From positions 43,701-107,700 of the forward strand of contig WION01000184.1 of the NCBI GenBank assembly GCA_015039365.1: a stretch of 64,000 bases of DNA, given 5' to 3'. Position 1 is the first letter of the stretch; the number at the start of each line of letters is the position of its first letter. This stretch comes from Amanita rubescens. Its lineage: Eukaryota > Basidiomycota > Agaricomycetes > Agaricales > Amanitaceae. Under the pieces are notes generated by a model that was given only the letters and a program-made list of their open reading frames with translations, had not been told where the DNA came from and did not search any database. The position numbers were made by a program, and so were the translations under genes. Positions 56,425 to 64,000 of this stretch are shown here, piece by piece.

Positions 56425-58247
56425 ATGATCCGGCAACGACTACTATCATCCTGTGCCTCGCCTCTCTCATTCACTGGCCCCCGCTTTAGGCCAAATATCC
56501 GCCAGCTCCTCGCAACGTCTCCAGAAACTAACCATGCCCAAGAGGTTACAGTTTCAGGGTGGATCAAGTCCATCCGACGACAGAAGAACGTGTCGTTTGC
56601 AGTAGTCACAGACGGAAGCTCAGCAATTGGATTGCAGGCGGTGTTTGTGGGCACTGGTAAGGACTCTGCAGAGATGAAAAGGTTAGTATGCGATGTCATC
56701 CATTGATTCGCTTATCATAATGTTTGGGGGCTTTCTTCGGTGATGACGCGAATGACTCTACGCGATGCTCATAATGCAGACTAACAAACGGAGCTGCAGT
56801 CAGACTGACAGGACAACTTGTCGCGTCTCCCGGAAAGGGGCAGGGCAAGGAGCTTCTTGTTGATCTTGGAAATGACTCTTCAGCGTCCTTCCAATCAGAG
56901 CGCGTAGAACTTCTTGGCGAATGCCCACACGACGTTAGTCATGTCTTATCTCGGGGTAGCTAACTAGCTAAGTAACGTAAACAGGCATACCCAATTCAAA
57001 AGCAAGCTCTGTCGAACGAGTACCTCCGCGACCAAACCCATTTACGTGCAAGAACGGACAAGATAGCAGCCATGATCAGGTTACGGAGTGTGCTTCAGAG
57101 AGGCATAGACGACTGGTTCAATGTCCGTACCTTTTCACTCATTGCTGCGCTGCTCTCTCTCAATATACATTATACGTAGAATGAAGGTTTCTACTCAGTC
57201 AACACTCCCATCCTAACCGGAAACGATGCAGAAGGCGCAGGCGAAGCATTTCGCGTCGCTCCCGTAGAGGGAGAGCACCCAGCAGCCACTCAACAAGCTT
57301 CATCTAGCTCACCCTCTTCCCTACCCTCAATTGAGTTCTTCTCTCGCCCTGCGTATCTCACCGTCTCGCATCAACTCCACCTTGAAGCACTCGCCTCGGC
57401 TCTTTCGCGCGTGTATACACTCTCACCCTGCTTTCGCGCCGAACCCTCTCTAACGGCACGACACCTCGCCGAATTTTGGATGTTAGAAGCCGAATGGGCC
57501 TTCTCCGCGTTCGGGACAAACACTTTAATGGGCGCAAAGAGCGATACAGAGGAAATGTGCCAAGTGGTCGAAACAATGTTACGGTCTGTTCTTGGGGGCA
57601 TAGTAGCTGGATCAGAGCCAAACGATGAACTTTCCGTGTTGTGGCAACAGAATAACAAGGACCGGCTCTCTTTGGTTGAAAGGGCTGTTACAGCTGAACA
57701 GCCCTGGACGAGGATGACTTATTCGGAAAGTATTAACGAGCTGAAGAGCTATCATGCGACGTATGCCACCAGCGGAGGCCATGTGAGCAGTACCAGGTTT
57801 CAGTACGAACCCAGCTACAGTAAGGGATTGCAAAGCGAACATGAGCATTGGCTGGCTAGCCAGCTAGTTGGCGGGCCAGTATTCGTGACAGATTATCCGG
57901 CGTCTTTGAAACCCTTCTACATGCGCTTGAATTCTCGTCAACTCGCCGATTCTAGCACGGAGGAAGAAGAAACAGTCGCATGTTTCGACCTTCTCGTACC
58001 AAATGTTGGAGAGCTCGTAGGTGGAAGCGTAAGAGAAGAGCGGTTGGATGTGCTTAGCGATCGGATGGAAAAGGCCGGGATGGGCGGCCCCGAATATGAA
58101 TGGTATAGAGATTTGAGAAAGTACGGAGGGGCGCCACACGCAGGGTTTGGGATGGGATTCGAAAGGTTGGTAGCTTGGGTTGGTGGTGTTGATAATGTGA
58201 GGGAGGCGATACCCATACCAAGGTGGGCGGGAAGAATGTTACTTTGA
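56425..58247 (+). CDS. SLM5: Asparaginyl-tRNA synthetase, mitochondrial
   Basis: Four exons (56425-56681, 56780-56933, 56985-57122, 57180-58247) sum to 1617 nt, exactly 538 aa plus stop. The N-terminus (MIRQRLLSSCASPLSFTGPR) is basic and Ser-rich without acidic residues, like a mitochondrial targeting peptide. An OB-fold anticodon-binding domain follows (VTVSGWIKSIRRQKNVSF, AVRLTGQLVASP). The class II catalytic domain has YLRDQTHLRART, VNTPIL, motif 2 around residue 268 (FRAEPSLTARHLAEFWMLEAE) and motif 3 near 505 (GFGMGFERLVAW, then REAIPIPR). Length fits the fungal mitochondrial enzyme (about 490-540 aa). It charges mitochondrial tRNA-Asn. Fragments of a decayed copy lie at 60765-60850 and 63638-63690. 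Confidence 0.93.
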
Positions 58248-58389
58248 AATTATGAATGAAAAGGTTCTAAATATCCACTGGGAAAGTGCGATTCCGATTT
58301 TTATCTCTTCACTTCATTGGTAAGGCTTTGTATATAACCTGATCGACGGCTCCGTATCCTGGAAATACCGCACACAAAAGTTATACATG

Positions 58390-59495
58390 CTACCGCAGCA
58401 GAATAAGGACATGACGCACTCGAGGGTCCATCGGCGTCCGCTTACCACTTGTATCCTCTGTTCGGCGCTCGACAGCCACCCGTTCCAAGTCTTCGTACTG
58501 CTTAAGAACAAATTGTAGTCCTTCGTTGGCTTTCAGCAGTTCGCCCAACAATTTCTCTTCGGTCGTCGGTCCATCTTCATCTGGAGGGCGCTGGCCAGTC
58601 CGAAGAAGCTGTGAGCGCGCAACCCTTGAATGCTCCACACCCGCAGTGGCCCATGGTATCTGCCAAAAGATGAGCTCCTGAGATGATCGGCATTTTGCAT
58701 GGAAATCCTGCAACCGTGTTCAAGTCCCGAGACACAGAATGGGAAGTTTGCCTTACTCTAATAAAAGCGTCCGATTTTAGTCTCTCAGGCTGACAAGTAA
58801 CAAGAGCATCTGATAGTAAGCAGCGTTCCCCATGTTAATGGAGCATTCTTGGAATAATCTTCGTATAACCTCTTCCGGCGGTATGAACCCAGGTATGACA
58901 TTCTGAGAATGTCTGGGTCCCCTGGGTGCATTACTTGTTGCATCATCGATGTCAAAAGGAACGCCCTCAAACCGAATGTTAACATATCGAAGAGTCAAGC
59001 TGCTGACATGCTCACTTCCTCGGGTTTATCCGCTGGTTTGACCTTCTTCCAAAGGCGTCGAAAACCAGAATCTTTGGGGCCTTTGACAGAGATTAGGAGG
59101 GATAAACGTATGCTGATTTGCACTGACCGCCATAACAGCAGCAGGCGTTCCCGTATTACAGGCGAAGTCGCTGAAGATGTGATCAATCCTTCCAGGGTGA
59201 TGAGAAATTTGCGACTGGCAGTTTCAGAGAGAAAGACCTCGGAGCAATTACGTCACATAATTGCCCATAACTGTTCTAATGAGCTTGGCGTGAAGAAATG
59301 TACCCGAGCGGCCGATAGCTGGGCAGGTGGTTCGCCATATCTTCCGTAAATTTGAATGGAGGTGTTGGACCGAGAATGACAACACTCACCCAAACTCTCT
59401 CCGCAGGGCGCGAACAGCCTCCTTCGCGTTTTCCGCGTTAGCTGATGCCCTATCACACACACTTCCAGGACCAACGTCCAGTCTTCCGATGTACG
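58390..59495 (-). pseudogene. VHS/GAT-domain gene, 5'-truncated and mutated
   Basis: On the minus strand: EDWTLVLEVC, then (after a 2-nt insertion in a gt run) DRASANAENAKEAVRALRREF, intron, GYGEPPAQLSAAR, intron, LWAIM-TGA-RNCSEVFLSE, ASRKFLITLEGLI, SPVIRERL (VHS domain), then WKKVKPADKPEEV, VPFDIDDATSN, IPPEEVIRRLFQECSIN and a GAT-like end (IPWATAGVEHSR, TTEEKLLGELLKANEGLQFVL, KQYEDLERV). VHS-GAT proteins act in endosomal cargo sorting with ubiquitin and actin-patch factors (Lsb5/GGA-like). Defects: missing N-terminus at the junction with a kinase fragment (59496), a frameshift in DRAS and an in-frame TGA at 59253-59255. Confidence 0.75.
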
Positions 59496-59780
59496 CAAGA
59501 GGATGACGGGCAATATGGCAGCGACGGTGGAATGAATGGGGTATCACGGCCAGCGATTGTGATTAATCACTCAAACCAGCCGTCTTCCCCGCCAACCAGA
59601 ATAACGACACCCGACCTATAACTGCGCGATATCGTGGTTGGCTTTCTGAGGTGGTTAAGCCCCTGGGAGAATATTATATTGATCTTCAGGAAATTGCAGA
59701 GGGGAGGAGTGGATCAGTAGTATTCGCAGCACTACGTGGATCTGACAAAGCTTCAGATGGATCCATCCCTATAATCATGA
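59496..59780 (+). pseudogene. Fragment of a second copy of the CRIB kinase gene
   Basis: Reads DDGQYGSDGGMNGVSRP, AIVINHSNQPSSPPTRITT, then a stop, RYRGWLSEVVKPLG, EYYIDLQEIAEGRSGSV and then off frame. Each piece matches the linker and the start of the kinase domain of the gene at 52297-56148 (DDGQYGSDGVMDGVPRP, RYRGWLSEVVKPLEEF, EYYIDLQEIAEGESGSV). DNA similarity continues out of frame to about 59775 (ggatctgacaaagctt). It is truncated at both ends and abuts the VHS pseudogene head on. Confidence 0.85.
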
Positions 59781-61118
59781 TCTTCGCCTCTTGGCACCTC
59801 TACGCGTTTATTCGCTGCCATCTGGCGCTTCTCCTCTGCCTATGTACTGGGATCTTCACCGGATAGCAATCTACCCAATAAACCAATCCATGCATATCCA
59901 GAAGAAAACGTCGCACCAGAATGCGCCAACACGATTTCTCCGAACGCTGTATCCCGTCATGCAGGGTGACGCAATCGGCAATCGGGGTTCACAGGCGATC
60001 CTGGAAGAAAGGTCACGATTTTCAGAAGCTGGTAAAGGGGAACCTGACAAAGGAGAGGTTGATAAGAAGGAAAAGAGAATTCGAGTTCCCGCCATTCCCC
60101 CATTGCGGGATGAATCCACTTGCTACTTTTAGTAACGCCGACTTCCATTAGAGTATTTATAGATTGTAACGGATCAAATCTAAAAATAGCCGCAAACATG
60201 TTCTTCCATGCGTGCTTCATCTGAAATAATTTGGAAAAGGTTCCTGACGTTTTGCAATCTATTATCTGAGGGCAGAAGATGCTTGGGTGGCAATAATGAA
60301 TTTCCAATTTCACTTGGCATCTCGGATTTATCAGATTTTGATGGACCTTCTGAGGACCTCAAACGCGTACGCGTCAGAGTAGGGCTCAAATCATTCTATC
60401 ATTCTAACCAGGTAGAGTCACAGTCACACGATGATAAAGGCACCTCTTGGAATTGATATCCAATGATCTTATGCCTCGACCAACAGTTCGGTTGCTCCAG
60501 CCTCCCTGGCCTTGTACATTCCCAAAAACTCATGAACCCCGTGAACTGGTACCGCCCCCTCCTTCTTTTCATGCTGGAACGGAGAGCAGCGCCATCATAC
60601 CGCATCGGATTTGAGCCAACTCGTATTTATTCCCGCCAAGACTATCTTTTCCAAAACTTGACGTGCAAGCACAGCACCCGTCACGGTGCCGTGAAGATAC
60701 TAGGCTTTGAACCAGGCCACGTTGAGACCAGCAGATTTCTTGTGAAACATGCGACGGCTGGGAGTAATAGTGCTGGTGGAGCTGCCGCGAGGCTGACAGA
60801 CCTGTGGCACGGTCGCCAGGAAAGGGGCAGGACAAGAATCTCATTTACCCGCAGAGGTATGTGATGAGTTTGAATGTCCGTACCCCTTTTCTACGAACTC
60901 ACAGACCAAGGGTTTCATTCATTCGTACCTGACGCAAGGTCCAGGCTGTTGTTCACCTGAAGGGCCGCACTGAATGTGAATAGCTGTGCGGGCGGCCTAG
61001 ACCTCGGGTATTATGTAATCGACGGTTCGTGTGATTCGGCAGGGGCCGAGAGTGGCATTAGACTGGGGCGTCCCCACAAAAACCGACGCCCTTTCCTTCC
61101 TCCCACCACCTCAGAGCT
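59781..61118. other. No intact gene; decayed sequence
   Basis: Plus-strand frames at 59921-60132 and 60463-60864 have no recognisable family. An SLM5-like fragment lies at 60765-60850. The 5' flank of the acyl-CoA synthetase (60900-61118) has a CT-rich leader (ccctttccttcctcccacc) just before the ATG. Confidence 0.4.
60765..60850 (+). pseudogene. Decayed fragment of SLM5 exon 2
   Basis: ggagctgccgcgaggctgac ... aggaaaggggcaggacaag parallels 56796-56860 of SLM5 (ggagctgcagtcagactgac ... cggaaaggggcagggcaag) with the same spacing. Surrounding sequence is too diverged to align by eye. Confidence 0.6.
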
Positions 61119-63417
61119 ATGAAGACCAACAAGCCCCGGGCGCACTTCAAAGAAGGTTCTGTGGATGTTGCACCTGCGGCTAACTCATCAGAAGGCCCCG
61201 TGCGACGGGCTTCAATCACACACCGCACGCTCGTGACTCAACCCTTCGAGGGTATTGACACCGTGTATGATATCTTGGCCTACGCTGCGCGCACACACGG
61301 CACGCGCAGCGCAGTCGGCTGGAGGGATATCATTAGCATTCACGAAGAGGAAAAGGAAGTCAAGAAGACCGTAGACGGCAAGGAAGTTACAGAGAAGAAG
61401 AAATGGAAGTACTTCGAGCTCAGTGACTACAAGTATATGAACTATATCGAACTGAAGGAGTCTGTCTACTCCCTCGCGCGGGCCTTTGTTGATATTGGCA
61501 TTACCGTTGATGATGTGTTCAATGTCTATTCGCAAACAAGGTATGCTGTCCCGTCTCTTCTGCTTAGTGTTTTCCTGAGATATTTAGTGTCAACTGGCAA
61601 CTTGTAGCGCATGCATGCGCGACAATTTCCACTACTATCGCCACAGCATATGATACCCTTGGCGAAGAGGGTTTGGCGCATTCTTTGAAAGAACCTAATT
61701 GTGCTGCGGTCTTCACCAACGCTGAACTTCTTCCAACCCTGGCAAAAGTGCTTGCTAGGACCTCTGTCAGGATTGTTGTATACGATGGTGAACCGTCCTC
61801 GAGTGTTCTTGAATCAATTAAATCCGCGGACAATTCTATTCAAGTTTACACTATCGGAGAGCTACTTGAAAGGGGTAAACCTCTGTCTGATGATATACTC
61901 ACTCCTCGTGTTCCCAAACCAGACGACCTGGCATGTATTATGTATACCTCTGGTTCTACTGGTGCCCCTAAAGGTGTAACTATAACGCACGCCAACCTCG
62001 TCGCAAGCGTTGGCGGTGTGTATTATCTCCTTGGGCACCATCTGACTCCCACCGACACGTTCCTTGCATACCTTCCACTGGCACACGTGCTCGAATACAT
62101 TGTCGAGCTTATCATGTTGTTTGTCGGCGTTCCGTCCGGATATGGCCGTGTCAAGACATTGACTGATGCAAGCGTACGCAACTGTAAGGGTGATATCAGC
62201 GCATTCAGGCCGTCGATCATGGTTGGCGTGCCTGCAGTATGGGAAACCATCCGAAAGGGCATTCTTCAGAAAGTGAACGCCAGCGGTGGCGTTAGGAAGA
62301 CTCTTTTCCACGGCGCTATGGCAGCGAAGAAAGCTGGGACTCCAATTATCAGCCAGCTCGCAGACAGTATCGTCCTCGCCGGAGTCAGAGCTGCGACTGG
62401 TGGGCGGTTGCGGTACGCGCTAAGTGGTGGAGCGGCAGTGAGCAAAGAGACCCAAGAATTCTTAACCACAGCGCTTGTGACATTGTTGCAAGGTATGTGA
62501 TACTTCTAAGCTGGCATTCGAGACTTGTCAAATGTCGACGCAGGTTATGGTATGACCGAGTCATGCGGCATGTGTGCCATTCTTCCCCCGGAATTAATGC
62601 AGTATGGCTCCGTCGGCTTGCCCGTTCCTTCAGTGGAAATCAAGCTTCTAGACGTTCCCGACGCTGGCTACTTGAACTCAAACAATCCGCCTCAAGGCGA
62701 GGTTTGCATCCGCGGACCGTCTGTGACAAAGGGGTACTACAAGCGTTCTGATCTTAACTCTGACGAGACCATTTTCACTAAAGACGGATGGTTACGAACG
62801 GGTGACATTGGTCAGTGGAACAAAGATGGGACCTTGAGTTTGATCGATCGTGTGAAGAACCTTGTGAAACTTCAACATGGAGAGGTACGCCAGTTACCAT
62901 TTGTTACATCAACTCTATTCAAAATTTATCATACAGTATATTGCTTTGGAGCGTCTCGAAGCCGTGTATAAATCGTGCAACTTGGTTGGCAACATTTGTG
63001 TCCATGCGTCAAGTGAAGCGACGCAGCCCATTGCAATCATCATTCCGCACGAAGGGCATCTCCGGCATACCTTGCAACAGCAGGCCGCTAACAACGGATC
63101 TTCAAACTCGTCTGACTCTCTCGTGCACAAGTCACTTCCTGATCTATGCCACGACGCTGGTGTGACGGAGCTCGTGCTCAAGCAATGTAATGCGATTGGA
63201 AAGAAGAATGGGTTCAAGCCGGTAGAACTACTGCAAGCTGTGATATTGACGCCGGATGAGTGGACACCAGAGAGTGGTCTTGTGACGGCCGCGCAGAAGA
63301 TTCAGCGATCGAAGATTGCCAAGGCGTTTGAAGCTGAGATTAAGGTTCATTTTTTTCTCTCCCTGCTTTATGGTGTTTCTTATCGATCGTGAACAGACCG
63401 CGTATAAGAAGCAGTGA
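61119..63417 (+). CDS. Long-chain acyl-CoA synthetase (FAA1/FAA4 type)
   Basis: Five exons (61119-61540, 61588-62492, 62544-62884, 62937-63344, 63397-63417), introns 47-52 bp, total 2097 nt: exactly 698 aa plus stop, the family's usual length. The N-terminal part has TVYDILAYAARTHG and YIELKESVYSLARAFVDIG. AMP-binding P-loop YTSGSTGAPKGV is at about 260-271, followed by AYLPLAHVLEYIVE. YGMTESCGMC starts exon 3. The fatty acyl-CoA synthetase signature is at about 524-550 (DGWLRTGDIG, DRVKNLVKLQHGEYIALE). The C-terminus ends AYKKQ. It activates long-chain fatty acids to acyl-CoA with ATP, on lipid droplet, ER or peroxisome-linked membranes depending on the paralogue. FAA1 versus FAA4 cannot be decided from sequence alone. 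All exons are in phase and intact. Confidence 0.95.
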
Positions 63418-64000
63418 TATGGAAGCGATTCAGGATTAATGATGATAATGACACCTCGTCTTTTGTTACTGTGTTATAGGCCTGTTATCATGTACATTCC
63501 CTTTCTGTGGTGCTATCGAGATGTTGTCGAATTCCTGCTGACGGTTGAATGATCATGCCGCAGAGCTCAATAACAGTAAACCGTCAGCTACGTTTTGGGG
63601 GCTGTCCGATCTCTAAATGAGAGGGAATGAGAACCTATCTGTGAAAGCGTAAGAGCGGCTGGATGTGCCTAGCGAACAGATGAAGGACGGAGTACAATGC
63701 ACATGCATAGGAAATTGGTCAAGAAAGTTGGATTCGGGTTGCCGCATTTTGCACAGAGTTCGAGATTTAATATTCAAGCTTCAAGCTTCAAGCATGATTA
63801 CAGGTATTAGGGTGGCGGCATATACCGATATCAGGTGGGCAGAAAGTGGTATGTGCTATCAGTCCAAGTGAATTACTGGTGCCATGGGAGACTGCTGCAA
63901 GTGCTGTGAGTTACCACCAGACTGTCGCTTTATTCGAGATCCAATACTTCACGGGGTGTTACCGTGTTATGTCCATTAGAAATGATTAATAAGGATACAC
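63418..64000. other. Downstream flank, no intact gene
   Basis: Apart from the SLM5-like fragment at 63638-63690, nothing is recognised to the window edge. Confidence 0.4.
63638..63690 (+). pseudogene. Decayed fragment of the SLM5 3' region
   Basis: gaaagcgtaagagcggctgg then tgtgcctagcgaacagatg parallels 58023-58070 of SLM5 (ggaagcgtaagagaagagcgg then tgtgcttagcgatcggatgg). Only about 50 bp are alignable by eye. Confidence 0.6.

Noticed and set aside
1..64000. tRNA, rRNA or other known RNA genes
   Set aside because: No stretch with a plausible tRNA T-arm/acceptor pairing or rRNA signature was noticed; a covariance-model scan would be needed to be sure.

Overview
The window is nuclear DNA of a mushroom-forming basidiomycete (Agaricomycetes). 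The evidence is the many short introns (about 47-60 bp, GT-AG plus some GC-AG), families typical of that class (KDZ transposase, DUF6698, F-box/nucleotidyltransferase-like proteins, Tnp2-like transposase), and conserved eukaryotic genes with clean multi-exon models. Roughly the first 52 kb is transposon-dominated accessory DNA. The last 12 kb is an ordinary gene island.

Layout: 0-2 kb holds the 3' end of an LTR retrotransposon that cuts off an F-box/nucleotidyltransferase-like gene, which is also split by a 768-bp TIR element. 2.3-2.7 kb is the 3' end of a second, reverse-oriented LTR element. From 2.7 to 20.8 kb there is a three-level nest: a tract made of consecutive short stem-loops was split by a hAT element (3832-18660, 8-bp target duplication), whose transposase exon was in turn split, in frame, by an 11-kb four-gene KDZ transposon (4581-15644, 8-bp target duplication). 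20.8-23.1 kb is a 2.3-kb TIR element with subterminal word arrays; a relative lies at 40.9-43.0 kb. 23-37 kb holds degenerate genes, a frameshifted Tnp2-like transposase, tandem repeats, an LTR, a deaminase-like gene remnant and a hAT MITE. 37.8-39.8 kb has two nearly identical 398-bp LTR-like repeats in inverted orientation. 40-46 kb has two tandem paralogues of a cysteine-containing family and a DUF6698 gene. 46-52 kb is repeat-rich, with two more stem-loop tracts.

The gene island (52.3-64 kb) carries a PAK/STE20-type kinase of 1157 aa with altered catalytic motifs, a mitochondrial asparaginyl-tRNA synthetase (538 aa) divergent from it across 276 bp, a decayed VHS/GAT gene, fragments of duplicated kinase and synthetase genes, and a complete long-chain acyl-CoA synthetase (698 aa).

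The most unusual features are: (1) stem-loop concatemers at three loci (four tracts), with one module shared between two loci; (2) the intact KDZ transposon with three passenger genes and GATATATCA subterminal arrays; (3) a transposon family whose members share termini and interior but carry different subterminal repeat words. All calls come from reading the sequence; no database search was run.
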